Positions 22,944 through 30,927 of a stretch of DNA of 64,000 nt are shown piece after piece. A program made the translations under genes and the position numbers. The notes below the pieces were generated by a model. That model saw only the letters and a list, made by a program, of their open reading frames with translations. It made no database searches and had not been told where the DNA came from. Numbering within the stretch: the first letter of the stretch is position 1; each line of letters begins with the position of its first letter. The DNA comes from an uncultured Oscillospiraceae bacterium (GTDB lineage: Bacteria > Bacillota > Clostridia > Oscillospirales > Oscillospiraceae): positions 1 to 64,000 of the forward strand of contig CAKTQR010000008.1 of assembly GCA_934597175.1 (NCBI GenBank), written 5' to 3'.

Positions 22944-23756
22944 ATGATTGATATATGTTTCAGCGAAACTCTGGCGGCATTTCTGGAAGAGCTTAAGCCG
23001 TTAATTAACAGCGAGGGCGTTCTTTTTCTTGGACTGCACCTCAATTCTGGGCGGCTTAACTCCGATATTTTTGAGGAGCAGGCTAAGCGTGAAGCGGAAA
23101 CGCTGGTGTATTGCTACGACGGCGTGACAAAAGAAGAGTTGCATGAAGAATACGAGGATTTATTGTCAGAAAATATAGATGCGCAAGAAGCTTTGGAACG
23201 CTGCTTCAAGGAAAACAAAGATATGCGACTGTGGCTGAGCAACAACGCAAGCGACCGATGCGGTCTGTTTTGGTTTTGCAATTTTGCCAAGAACTATTCC
23301 AACAGGGTCTTTACGGTCGTCTGCCCCGGGTATTCATACAACATACCCGACCACCGCCCTTATGAGGTGAGAAATTGGGCGTTCATTGAGCCCGAGTACT
23401 TCCCATACTACGCAAAACAGCTACGCCCTTTGGAAAATGACGAGATGCTCGCCTATTCCGAAACATGGCAGCGCCTGGTCAAGGAGAACGCAGAGCTCCG
23501 TATACTGATCGACGACACGATAGTCAGCGTTGAGGAGGACTTTTTTGACCGCACCATTCTCGGCTTTGTAACGCACGAGCCGCAAACACAGTATTCGATC
23601 ATGGGCAAAATGCTCGGCAAATGGCAGGGCGGCTGCGATGCTGCGTTCATTTCAAAAAGGATAGAGCATCTGATCGACAGTGACATTATAAAAGTATGTA
23701 CCGAAGATGTTGACGAGGAAGATTGCTACTGGCATCGTACAATTGCATTGAAGTAG
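22944..23756 (+). CDS. DUF1835/DUF3658-type protein
   Basis: The 270-residue product has an N-terminal domain that looks like DUF1835 (MIDICFSETLAAFLEEL, with an acidic middle). Its C-terminal third carries the DUF3658 pattern ENAELRILIDDTIVSVEEDF, then a KMLGKWQGGCDAAFISKRIE block and LIDSDIIKV. Such proteins are soluble and of unknown function, often encoded beside regulators in Firmicutes. The ribosome binding site is TTGGAGGAAATT. AT-rich palindromic repeats lie on both sides. Confidence 0.7.
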   Translation: MIDICFSETLAAFLEELKPLINSEGVLFLGLHLNSGRLNSDIFEEQAKREAETLVYCYDGVTKEELHEEYEDLLSENIDAQEALERCFKENKDMRLWLSNNASDRCGLFWFCNFAKNYSNRVFTVVCPGYSYNIPDHRPYEVRNWAFIEPEYFPYYAKQLRPLENDEMLAYSETWQRLVKENAELRILIDDTIVSVEEDFFDRTILGFVTHEPQTQYSIMGKMLGKWQGGCDAAFISKRIEHLIDSDIIKVCTEDVDEEDCYWHRTIALK

Positions 23757-23873
23757 CGCCATGCCATATTATGCGTTTTAGCTATGATATTTGTCGTATA
23801 ATAGTCGTATGTGTCATATCTCGCCCTGATTGCAATAGTTTTTGCTATTTTTACGCATGGCAAGCCGTTTATT

Positions 23874-23888
23874 ATAGCTATTAGCTAT
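23874..23888. repeat. Short palindrome ATAGCT-ATT-AGCTAT
   Basis: Second copy of the short palindrome, 54 bases before the start of the membrane protein at 23942, in an AT-rich gap that also carries AATAG...CTATT (about 23834-23850). Confidence 0.5.
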
Positions 23889-23941
23889 TTTTCAACATAA
23901 AACCACAATTAACACACAAAAAAAGGGGAGCGTGAAACAAA

Positions 23942-24370
23942 ATGGGAAAGTCAACTGTGAGGTACGCCGTGTTGGACGGCTTTGTTCGTGCATTTGCGTT
24001 GTTTTTAGCAGTGGATCTGCTGATATCCGTTTACGCCGAGGAGCGCATTGCCTTGTACTTCGGGATTGCGGCGGTCGCCGTGCTTGTGCTGCCGTTTTTA
24101 CTCGGCGCACTCAGCTTTAAGAAGTCGCAGCGGCAATTGCCGATCGGTAAATATACGCTTCTGAGCGGCGGCGTGTATATCGTGTCGGCTGTTATATTCC
24201 CGCTGATCAACGGGCTGACAATCAACATCCACCTGCTGCCGATGCGTGAGCTTTCAAATGCCGATGGACTGCTGATACTAGCAGTCTTGGGCGCATCTTT
24301 AGTTCTCAATTTGATTGGCCGAGCCGCCGTGCTCGTCGTCATATGGTCGAAGCAGAAAGCGTCGTCTTGA
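23942..24370 (+). CDS. Four-helix membrane protein of unknown function
   Basis: The 142-residue product has membrane segments at about 13-32, 38-56, 73-93 and 108-132 and a short basic C-terminus. No family recognised. The ribosome binding site GGGGAGCGTGAAACAAA is nearly the same as that before the XRE regulator at 27032 (GGAGCGTGAAACACT). Confidence 0.6.
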   Translation: MGKSTVRYAVLDGFVRAFALFLAVDLLISVYAEERIALYFGIAAVAVLVLPFLLGALSFKKSQRQLPIGKYTLLSGGVYIVSAVIFPLINGLTINIHLLPMRELSNADGLLILAVLGASLVLNLIGRAAVLVVIWSKQKASS

Positions 24371-24461
24371 GCCGCTCGTCGCTGCGGGCGAATATGGCGC
24401 AGCATCTATTATTATAATGTAGGCACAGTCCCACGGGCACACGAAATTTCAGGAGGAACTC

Positions 24462-25241
24462 ATGTACGGAGCAGTTTTGCGTTACAACATTGAAAACGAA
24501 AAACACGGCAGGGACTACCGCTATCCGCCATCGGACAAGAAGCTTCTGAAGAAAATGTTCCGTGAGATAAACCGGAAGCTTAAAACGCACATTCACTACC
24601 TCGCCGAGATGGACGCATTCATCTTCCACGGCTCGGGCGAAATCGTCGCCCGGTACATCCGTCAGTTTGAGACCGAGGGTGTGCGGGCATATTTGCTTGA
24701 GCAGATAATCGCCGACAAAGTTCCCGACTGCGATTTGCTGACATACGAACTGTACATGCACTTTAAAGACTCCGGCAGCTACATTTCGCAGCCGCAAGCC
24801 CCCGCCCCGGCACATATCTATGTGCGATATGACAACACATTCCGTCGCCTGCGCCCAAGGCGGCTCAAGGCCGAGCTGTTGGAGCTGGCACGCAGTCCCC
24901 GGGATGCAGAGTATTTGCCGTTCACGATGAGGATGCTTGCCTCGTGGCGAGTGCCGCAAATGCATGACATTCTGCTATCCTACGCCGATTCCGACCTGCT
25001 CACTCCGGAGGATGTCGGGCTCGATCCGAACGATGACCGCCGGCGTGCCCCAACGCTTGAAACGATAAAGAGGAATTTGAAATTCACCGCAATTGCCGGC
25101 CTAAAATACTACGCCACGCCCGAGGCAAAGGCAGTCCTCGAACGCTTCGTCGCCTCCGAGGACAAGGATTTTCGGGATGCGGCGGAGAAGTCCCTTGCAT
25201 TTATGGCAAAGCGGGAGGCAAGAAATGCGCAGAAAAATTGA
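24462..25241 (+). CDS. Hypothetical protein with HEAT-like C-terminus
   Basis: The 259-residue soluble product starts MYGAVLRYNIENEKHGRDYR. Its last ~60 residues (AIAGLKYYATPEAKAVLERF, then a DAAEKSLAFM segment) look like one or two HEAT/ARM-type helical repeats. The rest is unassigned. The ribosome binding site is AGGAGGAACTC. It overlaps the next gene by 17 bases, so the two are coupled. Confidence 0.6.
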   Translation: MYGAVLRYNIENEKHGRDYRYPPSDKKLLKKMFREINRKLKTHIHYLAEMDAFIFHGSGEIVARYIRQFETEGVRAYLLEQIIADKVPDCDLLTYELYMHFKDSGSYISQPQAPAPAHIYVRYDNTFRRLRPRRLKAELLELARSPRDAEYLPFTMRMLASWRVPQMHDILLSYADSDLLTPEDVGLDPNDDRRRAPTLETIKRNLKFTAIAGLKYYATPEAKAVLERFVASEDKDFRDAAEKSLAFMAKREARNAQKN

Positions 25242-25677
25242 TGCATTGATGCTCGACAGCCACGAAGCCAACATCCCGCTGCCGATATCAAAGGTCGACC
25301 TGATCACGCTGCTAAGCGCAAGCAAGATCGCATACAGCACCCCATCCGAGACCCGACTGCTGGTGAGATCGGCGGTTTTCTCGCCCGGCTTTGAGTTTAT
25401 GCTTGCGTTTGGCTTCAATAATGATACACTATTGAATATAGTAATGTCGCCGATGGCTGCGCTGAGCGGCAAGGCTGCGCTCGAAAGATACAAGTCGATT
25501 CAAGCTGCCTTGGAAGTGCATTTCGGTCGACCCCGGAATTGGCTGCGGCGGCTCGCAAGCCGCCTCGCCCCCTATGACCAGTGCGCCGATTGGCGGCTCG
25601 AAAACGCAACGATAGAGCACCGACTGCTCGACCGCTTCGGCATTGAGGATACGGTCACAATTAGTTTTAAGATATAG
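25225..25677 (+). CDS. Hypothetical protein
   Basis: The 150-residue product (MRRKIDALMLDSHEANIPLP at the start) is soluble with no motif I recognise. I start at the ATG after GGGAGGCAAGAA, inside the end of the preceding gene. A longer in-frame start 48 bases upstream lacks a ribosome binding site. Coupling suggests a shared role with the HEAT-like protein. Confidence 0.55.
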   Translation: MRRKIDALMLDSHEANIPLPISKVDLITLLSASKIAYSTPSETRLLVRSAVFSPGFEFMLAFGFNNDTLLNIVMSPMAALSGKAALERYKSIQAALEVHFGRPRNWLRRLASRLAPYDQCADWRLENATIEHRLLDRFGIEDTVTISFKI

Positions 25678-25736
25678 TTATTTGTTATGCTTTCCGTCGG
25701 ATTATAGCTAGCGGCAATGATAAAGGAAAGAAACAC

Positions 25737-26210
25737 ATGAACAACGCCGAATTCATGGCACTTTGCTCGGACTGCTTTAAGCAGCATGGGTTTATAAAAC
25801 AGCAAAATCGGTTTATTCAGCTAGGGCAGTCGGACATTTTCTGCGCTGCCGACTTACAGCGGTCGGACTACTCCGAGGCGTACTATATAAATTGCAGCTT
25901 TTTGACGAAAAATGAGTGCGCCGCCGCAATTGAGCCGTACTTCTTCAGGCGTGTAAAAGTTAAATCGGTCAGCATGCACAATACCCTCGGGCGAAGCTTT
26001 TCGACCGACATGATTGTTATCGCCGATTACACGCCGGAGCAAATGCAAAAGCATCTGAACGACGCATTTGACGATTGGATAATGCCAACGCTGAGGGATG
26101 GTGCGGAATTTGTCTTGAAGCACAAGGATAAATTTATTTTCCCGCACATTGACCCGGCATTAACAGGGCTGCATCAACTTTTCAAACAAGTCGACGGCTA
26201 TAATGATTAA
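25737..26210 (+). CDS. DUF4304-like hypothetical protein
   Basis: The 157-residue soluble product has an N-terminal helix (MALCSDCFKQHGFIKQQNRF), a beta-rich middle and helical ends, a layout similar to DUF4304 proteins. The ribosome binding site is AAAGGAAAGAAACAC. It is one of several unrelated small unknown genes on this strand. No function can be given. Confidence 0.5.
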   Translation: MNNAEFMALCSDCFKQHGFIKQQNRFIQLGQSDIFCAADLQRSDYSEAYYINCSFLTKNECAAAIEPYFFRRVKVKSVSMHNTLGRSFSTDMIVIADYTPEQMQKHLNDAFDDWIMPTLRDGAEFVLKHKDKFIFPHIDPALTGLHQLFKQVDGYND

Positions 26211-26362
26211 GTCAAAGGTTAAATAGCGACAACTGTCGATAGTTATTTGCTATGATATATGTCTAAGTATAGTTAGTAATTATGTTTTATGTTGAATGGA
26301 TGAACACTTATGAGTAAACATTATAAAAGATTCGTGCAGCTATGTAAGGCGGTGTGTAACTA

Positions 26363-27025
26363 ATGCAGAACACGGTAAAACCCAAGCGCTTATTTTGGGT
26401 GAGTCCATACCTTTTTATATTGGTCTCGGCATACCTCATATTGGTGACAGCAGCGTATTACTACGCCATGCATGACGACATCCGGGCGCTTTTTGCGCTC
26501 GGCGACTGGCGGGAGATGGTGCGTGCGGACGGGTTTGATGTGCTGGCGTTCATGGGCGTGATTTACATCGTCAACCTCCTGGTCGTTTGGTGGAGCTCGG
26601 AGCAATACTTCGGCGTGCTGAGCATCAAAGATGACTGCGTTCTTCTGCGCAGGCCGCTCAAGCGGGCGAAAAGGCTCGGCTACGACGAAATTCAATCTAT
26701 CGGCATCGATGTCGGCACAACGGGTGCGTTTTGGATATACATCAGCAGCCGCAGCATCCCCGCAAAATACCACAACAAAATCAATCGCCTGACTCCGAAA
26801 CGCTGCGACATTTTGTTTGCGTACTCCGACTCGGCATACCGATCTCTGTGCGAGTATCTGCCGGGTAGGCTCGGCAAGAAATTTGCCGCCAGCGCATCGA
26901 TATTGCGGCTGTACGGCGATAAAAAGCCCTTGATGCGCCGGGCGGTTGCGGGTTTGTTAAGCCGGGTTGCTTGCCGCAGGACGGCGGGCGTGGTAGCGTG
27001 GAAGCATCAAAGCAAAGGAGCGTGA
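26363..27025 (+). CDS. Membrane protein with PH-like cytoplasmic domain
   Basis: The 220-residue product has two membrane segments (about 13-35 and 60-78) followed by a beta-rich cytoplasmic part (FGVLSIKDDCVLLRRPLKR, then YDEIQSIGID) that resembles bacterial PH-like domains of small membrane proteins. The C-terminus is basic. It ends 6 bases before the XRE regulator gene, so the two are probably on one mRNA. Confidence 0.55.
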   Translation: MQNTVKPKRLFWVSPYLFILVSAYLILVTAAYYYAMHDDIRALFALGDWREMVRADGFDVLAFMGVIYIVNLLVVWWSSEQYFGVLSIKDDCVLLRRPLKRAKRLGYDEIQSIGIDVGTTGAFWIYISSRSIPAKYHNKINRLTPKRCDILFAYSDSAYRSLCEYLPGRLGKKFAASASILRLYGDKKPLMRRAVAGLLSRVACRRTAGVVAWKHQSKGA

Positions 27026-27031
27026 AACACT

Positions 27032-27475
27032 GTGTTCAGTGAAAATTTGAAAACCCTCAGAAAACAAAAGGGATTCTCGCAGGAGGAGCTCGCCGCCCGA
27101 CTTCATGTGGTCAGGCAAACCGTGTCCAAGTGGGAAAAGGGGCAGTCCGTGCCCGATGCGGGCACGCTCATCCGGCTCGCCGAGATACTGGATGTGTCGG
27201 TCAGTCAGCTGCTGGGCGAAAAGGTCGAAAACGAGCAGGCGACAAGCGATGTTGCCGAGCAGCTTGCACGGATAAACGAGCAGCTTGCGATAAAAAATCG
27301 CCGAGCTCGTCGAATTTGGAAAGCGATCGGGATAATCCTTGCGGTCATCGTGCTTATCAATATAATAGGTATAGTCGTTTTCAGTGTATTTCAGCCGAGC
27401 GTCGGTAGTATAGACATGCCCGAGGTGTCGGAGCAACTAATAGAAAAGGCGTCTTTTCATAGCTATCAGCTATAA
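27032..27475 (+). CDS. XRE-family regulator with C-terminal membrane anchor
   Basis: The 147-residue protein has an N-terminal helix-turn-helix of the Cro/C1 type (about 4-60: ENLKTLRKQKGFSQEELAAR, then VRQTVSKWEKGQSVPDAGTL), a charged linker and one membrane helix (about 94-117). This is the layout of membrane-tethered XRE regulators common in Firmicutes. The start is a GTG after GGAGCGTGAAACACT. The 26 residues past the helix are few compared with the larger sensor domains of some relatives. Confidence 0.85.
   Translation: MFSENLKTLRKQKGFSQEELAARLHVVRQTVSKWEKGQSVPDAGTLIRLAEILDVSVSQLLGEKVENEQATSDVAEQLARINEQLAIKNRRARRIWKAIGIILAVIVLINIIGIVVFSVFQPSVGSIDMPEVSEQLIEKASFHSYQL
27459..27473. repeat. 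Short palindrome ATAGCT-ATC-AGCTAT
   Basis: Third copy of the short palindrome; it forms the last codons of the XRE regulator gene (27032-27475). Confidence 0.5.
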
Positions 27476-27524
27476 TTCGACGCTTAACATAGTTATTATG
27501 CTTAGTTCGGCATAGGAGGAGAAA

Positions 27525-27872
27525 ATGAGGATAATCAAGAAATGGGTCGGGCGCAAGCCTGAATGTGCCGGCGAGATGCACCTGTTGGAGGTCACGCAGG
27601 CGGAGATGTTCGAGCAGATGTACCCGCTTTTGGGGCAGCCGGCGCTGCACGCAACGAGCGGCCACGATGTGGATTACCGCCTGTATCTCGTCTGCGAGGG
27701 CGGGCGCAGGATCCTGCCGGTCGACAAGCCGAGCGTCATGCGTGGTGCGTACAACGGCGGCGTGAGCCCGCTTGCCGACTGCGAGGTCAAGGAGTTCGCC
27801 GACATCTCCGAGCTCGTCGACACCGCAAATCTCCTCCCCACCGTCGAGGCGAGCGAGTACCTGTTTAAATAA
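27525..27872 (+). CDS. Small hypothetical protein
   Basis: The 115-residue product starts MRIIKKWVGRKPECAGEMHL. It is acidic and soluble, with no family recognised. The ribosome binding site is ATAGGAGGAGAAA. Its stop codon abuts the U-tract end of small RNA copy 2, which is transcribed towards it from the other strand. Confidence 0.55.
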   Translation: MRIIKKWVGRKPECAGEMHLLEVTQAEMFEQMYPLLGQPALHATSGHDVDYRLYLVCEGGRRILPVDKPSVMRGAYNGGVSPLADCEVKEFADISELVDTANLLPTVEASEYLFK

Positions 27873-27937
27873 AAAAACCGCTCCGTTGCTTCACTCGGCA
27901 GGCTTCCAACATGCCTGCTCCGTGGAACGAAGTGGTC
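27871..27937 (-). ncRNA. Candidate structured small RNA, copy 2 of 3
   Basis: On the minus strand a ~67-nt transcript. The lower stem is CCACTTCGTT (27926-27935) with AACGGAGCGG (27878-27887), one mismatch and one G-U. The upper helix GCAGGC / GCCTGC is a perfect 6 bp with loop ATGTTGGAA. U7 follows directly (27871-27877). The stems differ in sequence from copies 1 and 3 but pair the same way. Divergent from small-protein gene B. Confidence 0.75.
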
Positions 27938-27943
27938 GAGCGA

Positions 27944-27972
27944 ATAATACCACACGCCGATGAGAGTGTCAA
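27944..27972 (-). promoter_or_regulatory. Strong promoter of small RNA copy 2
   Basis: On the minus strand TTGACA (27967-27972), 17-base spacer, TATTAT (27944-27949). The -35 box is only 41 bases from the start codon of the divergent small-protein gene. Confidence 0.8.
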
Positions 27973-28013
27973 CAAGTCAGTGGGAATCTCGTGCGGTATT
28001 TCGGAGAATTACT

Positions 28014-28211
28014 ATGGAGTTGCTGCTTACCCAAAAGTTATTGATAGATGGTCTGAAGCTTTTTCAGGTCTCGCAAGGAAAGGCGATGGTGGTCATGATG
28101 CTGATGGACACCGAGGAAAAGCGGTGGCGCATGATGAAATTCATGCAGGCTCATCAAACTGCCACGGAGGATGAAATACTTGCGGAGGCGTACAGGATAG
28201 CGGCGATGTAA
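28014..28211 (+). CDS. Small helical protein paired with a divergent small RNA (copy B)
   Basis: The 65-residue paralogue of the proteins at 16078 and 28368 starts MELLLTQKLLIDGLKLFQV. The middle has a hydrophobic VVMMLMDTEEKRW run, then MKFMQAHQTATEDEILAEA and RIAAM. The start follows CGGAGAATTACT. I see no clear promoter of its own in the 41 bases between it and the RNA promoter, so it may be read from upstream genes or from a promoter that overlaps that of the RNA. All-helical by appearance, no membrane span. Function unknown. Confidence 0.75.
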   Translation: MELLLTQKLLIDGLKLFQVSQGKAMVVMMLMDTEEKRWRMMKFMQAHQTATEDEILAEAYRIAAM

Positions 28212-28230
28212 CTTGCCGATTTTTTTGACT

Positions 28231-28299
28231 GCAAAAAACCACTTTGCCGCCTCGGACAATAGGCTTCCAAATGCCTATCGAACTGCTGCAAAGTGGTTG
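28231..28299 (-). ncRNA. Candidate structured small RNA, copy 3 of 3
   Basis: On the minus strand: lower stem AACCACTTTGC (28288-28298) with GCAAAGTGGTT (28237-28247), a perfect 11 bp. The upper helix ATAGGC / GCCTAT is capped by ATTTGGAA. U6 ends the transcript (28233-28238). Paired bases vary from copies 1 and 2 while pairing is kept. Its 3' end points at the end of small-protein gene B and its 5' end is divergent from gene C. Confidence 0.75.
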
Positions 28300-28304
28300 G
28301 TTAA

Positions 28305-28333
28305 ATGGTATCACACGCCGACAGGTCTGTCAA
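28305..28333 (-). promoter_or_regulatory. Promoter of small RNA copy 3
   Basis: On the minus strand TTGACA (28328-28333), 17-base spacer, TACCAT (28305-28310), 34 bases from the divergent start codon of small-protein gene C. The sequence TGTCAACAAG next to the -35 is shared with copy 2. Confidence 0.75.
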
Positions 28334-28367
28334 CAAGACGGCGGGAATTTTGTTTTGGAGGATCGCT

Positions 28368-28565
28368 ATGGCGCTCACGACTGCGGAAAAGCTCCTGATG
28401 GAGGGGCTGGGCTTCTTTGATATGAAAAAGGGGAAAAAGGTGCTCGCCTTGATGCTGATGGACACCGAGGATAAACGGTGGGAGCTGATAAGCTTCTTGG
28501 CAGCTCACGAAGGCGCTGCGGAGGACGAGGTAATGGATGCAGCGTACAGGATAGCGGCGATGTAA
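28368..28565 (+). CDS. Small helical protein paired with a divergent small RNA (copy C)
   Basis: The 65-residue paralogue of copy B starts MALTTAEKLLMEGLGFFDMK. It has a LALMLMDTEDKRWELISFL run and ends EDEVMDAAYRIAAM. The C-terminal YRIAAM is identical to copy B, so B and C arose by tandem duplication of the whole RNA-protein unit. The ribosome binding site TTTTGGAGGATCGCT is strong. Confidence 0.75.
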   Translation: MALTTAEKLLMEGLGFFDMKKGKKVLALMLMDTEDKRWELISFLAAHEGAAEDEVMDAAYRIAAM

Positions 28566-28581
28566 CGCAGGTGGGTGTTGA

Positions 28582-28776
28582 ATGGAATTGCAAAAAGTGA
28601 TTTGCCCCGGCACGGAAATGCGCAATGAATTACTGAAAACACTAATTGATATGGGCTTGAACGCCGGCGAGATCGCACATCATTTGACGGGGAAAACTGA
28701 CCCGGAGAAAGAAAAAATCGCAAAGCGAATTTTACTTAAGCTGAATAAGCTCGACCCCGAAGATGCCGACAAATGA
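28582..28776 (+). CDS. Small hypothetical protein downstream of the RNA-protein modules
   Basis: The 64-residue product starts MELQKVICPGTEMRNELLKT and has a helical, charged C-terminus (EKEKIAKRILLKLNKLD). It starts 16 bases after gene C and is probably co-transcribed. It shares the MEL start but is not an evident paralogue of copies A-C. No family recognised. Confidence 0.5.
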   Translation: MELQKVICPGTEMRNELLKTLIDMGLNAGEIAHHLTGKTDPEKEKIAKRILLKLNKLDPEDADK

Positions 28777-28922
28777 AAAAACCGGCCGCATTGCTGCCGA
28801 TTGTCACACGCAGACGGGGGGACTCGCTCTGCCATTGTGCACAAAGCGCCGGCGTTTACAGGCTGCGTTATTGTGCAAGTAGACAAATCATAAATTTATT
28901 GATAAAAAATCAACAAACCCTA

Positions 28923-28951
28923 TTTACAAACGGAGCGAGAAGTGCTATTAT
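28923..28951 (+). promoter_or_regulatory. Promoter of an unassigned transcript
   Basis: TTTACA (28923-28928), 17-base spacer, TATTAT (28946-28951). No ORF with a ribosome binding site follows before the terminator at 29076-29118. Confidence 0.6.
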
Positions 28952-28957
28952 CTTATT

Positions 28958-29118
28958 GTCAGATAAATAACAAGCCATCCTAAAAACATTTTTTACTTTC
29001 TCTCTCTATTTTGTTTAGGCTGCTTTGCGGCCCTGCGGCGGGTCTCCTCGCCCGACGCTAAACGATACCAATCTCAAATAAAAGAGCTGCGCTTCTCCTG
29101 TGCGCAGCTCTTTTATTT
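28958..29118 (+). ncRNA. Possible non-coding transcript between promoter and terminator
   Basis: About 160 nt with promoter and terminator but no credible ORF. It contains GTTTAG (about 29014) and CTAAAC (about 29058) bracketing GC-rich hairpins such as CGGG/CCCG. No known RNA family is recognised. It could be a small RNA gene or a decayed gene between two signals. Confidence 0.35.
29076..29118 (+). terminator. Strong intrinsic terminator
   Basis: AAATAAAAGAGCTGCGC (29076-29092) with GCGCAGCTCTTTTATTT (29102-29118), a perfect 17-bp stem with a T-rich tail. Confidence 0.88.
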
Positions 29119-29134
29119 TCTTTTCAATAGCGAA

Positions 29135-29647
29135 CGCACTCATGGTTTAGTCGGCACTCCGGTCGCCCGAATCGTTACTGCGCACCAGAGTTTGGTGCGT
29201 CCATCAACCTATCGGTGCGGCGCTGATTTTTGCACCTGTCTGACGGACACACGAGCTGTCCGATCGGCGTGGCTTCGCAGTTAAGTTTGCTGACGCAAGT
29301 TAAGTTTGCCCTTACGGGCGAGTGAAGTTTTGCCTATGGCAAAGTGAAGTTGAGCGACTCGTCGCTCAGATTAATTATCGCACCCAACTAACCGACGCAG
29401 CCCGTTAAACAGACGCACCGCAAGCTACTCGCACCATGTTAAATTGCCGCAGTAAAATCGACCGGTGCACCGATACACCGTACCGGGATTCCAAAGGGTG
29501 TTGCTGAAAACTTGCATACTCTTGATGGGCGAATGGATGCACCGAAAGTTCGCTTTATGTAACGATTCGGGCTGCCGCAATTACGATTAGAAAAGATGTT
29601 CGTTCGCTATTGAAAAAGCTTTTCTTTGGCAAAACAAAGAAAAGTTA
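29135..29647 (+). repeat. R1 dispersed element, copy F
   Basis: R1 modules in forward order, including the TTAAGTTTGCTGACGCAAG / CGCCCTTACGGGCG / TTGCCTATGGCAA hairpin cassettes (about 29280-29350), CCGTACCGGGATTCCAAAG and the terminal hairpin CTTTTCTTTG (29619-29628) with CAAAGAAAAG (29635-29644). The part before the hairpin is diverged from copies A and B. Confidence 0.75.
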
Positions 29648-29938
29648 ATAATTGGCAAACGCAAAATTTCAACAATCCGCTCCGGTCGTTGGTCCGGGCA
29701 ATTTGGGGCGTGAATCCGAGGGATTGCATCGGTTTGATAGGTGCGGGAAGTATGCAGCACACCAACCGGTTGTGCTGCCTGAATACTAAGGCGCACCCGC
29801 CGTTCGGGTCGGGGCAGTAATGACCAAGCATATCTTGATACTTCACTTATCTGTTTTTAACATTGACTGCGTCGGCTAACGATGGTAGACTTTTGACGCC
29901 GGCGCAGTGGGATGCACTCGACCGGTCGGAGGCCGATG
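29648..29938. other. Gene-free stretch with inverted R1 scraps
   Basis: Between R1 copy F and the next gene. It has a GGTGCGGGAAGTATGCAGCAC segment and CCGCCGTTCGGGTCGGGGCAG that look like diverged inverted R1 modules, then CATTGACTGCGTCGGCTAAC. No gene is seen. Confidence 0.4.
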
Positions 29939-30868
29939 ATGGGAATTTACGAGACAAGAGACGGGTTTGACTACACCTCGATAGTCTGCCCGCTTAACGA
30001 AAAAAACGCCATATTCATACACCCGAGCAAAACCTGGGCGGAATACGGCGAGCACATAAAAAAGCACGGGATACAGCAGGCGAAGATCGCTATGCCGAGC
30101 CTGAGCGGACTTCCGTTGTGCGCATGGCTCAAGTACCTGTACATCCTGCCGCCGCCCGAGCTCAAAAGCGTGGACTTCGCCCCGCTGTACGAGCTGCCCG
30201 AGGTAAAATACTTAAACTGCGGCAATCATACGGGCGACAACGGGCAGTATCTCAGCGAGGTCGACTATTCGTATGTGAACGGTCTTGAGGTCTTGCTGAC
30301 CGATGTTAACCGCAAGACAAAAAACTTTAACAGGCTCGACAGCCTTAAGGGGCTGGGCGTGTGGTCGTTCGGCGGAAAAAACGGCGACCTTGAGGATCTG
30401 TTTTCGAGCAAGGGACTTACGCAGCTTCAAATGATATCGTGCAAAAACAGCTCGCTTTACGGCATCGAGAGAGCCGAGGGACTGCGCTGCCTGTATCTGC
30501 ACATAAACCGCAGACTTGAGGACATTTCCTCGCTCGGTAAGCTCGGAGATACGCTGACGGCGCTCAGGATCGAGGCATGCCCGAGGATAAGCGATTTTTC
30601 CGTGCTGCATGAGCTCAAAAACCTCGAGCTGCTCGAGCTGACGGGATCAAACTCGATAGAAAGCCTCGATTTTATCCGCAGCATGCCGAAGCTTAAAACA
30701 CTGATACTCTCGGTGGATGTCCTCGACGGCGATTTGAGAGACTGCCTCGACCTGTCGTATGTTTATGTCAAAAACCGTCGGCACTACAATCTAAAAGACG
30801 ACGACCTGCCCAAGGGCGAGCGCTGTTACGGAAACGGCGATATTCAAATGTGGCAGCGTTTCGAGTGA
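29939..30868 (+). CDS. Leucine-rich-repeat-like hypothetical protein
   Basis: The 309-residue soluble protein has, from about residue 75 on, a run of irregular ~22-residue units with L.xLxL patterns (LKYLYILPPPELKSVDFAPL, LTALRIEACPRISDFSVL, LKNLELLELTGSNSIESLDF, MPKLKTLILSVDVLDGD). This is a solenoid of LRR type that usually binds other proteins. Two ATGs occur in tandem; I take the second, six bases from GGAGG. No signal peptide, so it is probably cytoplasmic. Codon use matches the genome. Confidence 0.65.
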   Translation: MGIYETRDGFDYTSIVCPLNEKNAIFIHPSKTWAEYGEHIKKHGIQQAKIAMPSLSGLPLCAWLKYLYILPPPELKSVDFAPLYELPEVKYLNCGNHTGDNGQYLSEVDYSYVNGLEVLLTDVNRKTKNFNRLDSLKGLGVWSFGGKNGDLEDLFSSKGLTQLQMISCKNSSLYGIERAEGLRCLYLHINRRLEDISSLGKLGDTLTALRIEACPRISDFSVLHELKNLELLELTGSNSIESLDFIRSMPKLKTLILSVDVLDGDLRDCLDLSYVYVKNRRHYNLKDDDLPKGERCYGNGDIQMWQRFE

Positions 30869-30891
30869 GCGCAAAGCGCTCAACTAAGCTG

Positions 30892-30923
30892 AAAACAGGC
30901 AGCGCATAATGCGCTGCCTGTTT
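30892..30923. terminator. Bidirectional terminator between convergent genes
   Basis: AAACAGGCAGCGC and GCGCTGCCTGTTT around ATAAT, with A/T tracts outside. It serves the LRR-like gene on + and the anti-sigma gene on -. Confidence 0.85.
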
Positions 30924-30927
30924 CGTT

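Noticed and set aside
28779..28870. A possible fourth copy of the small RNA on the minus strand (CCGGCGC...GCGGCCGG stem with a T-run, GTGTGA inside).
   Set aside because: The TTGGAA loop and the TTGACA-N17 promoter are absent and the stem is imperfect, so it is not counted with the family.
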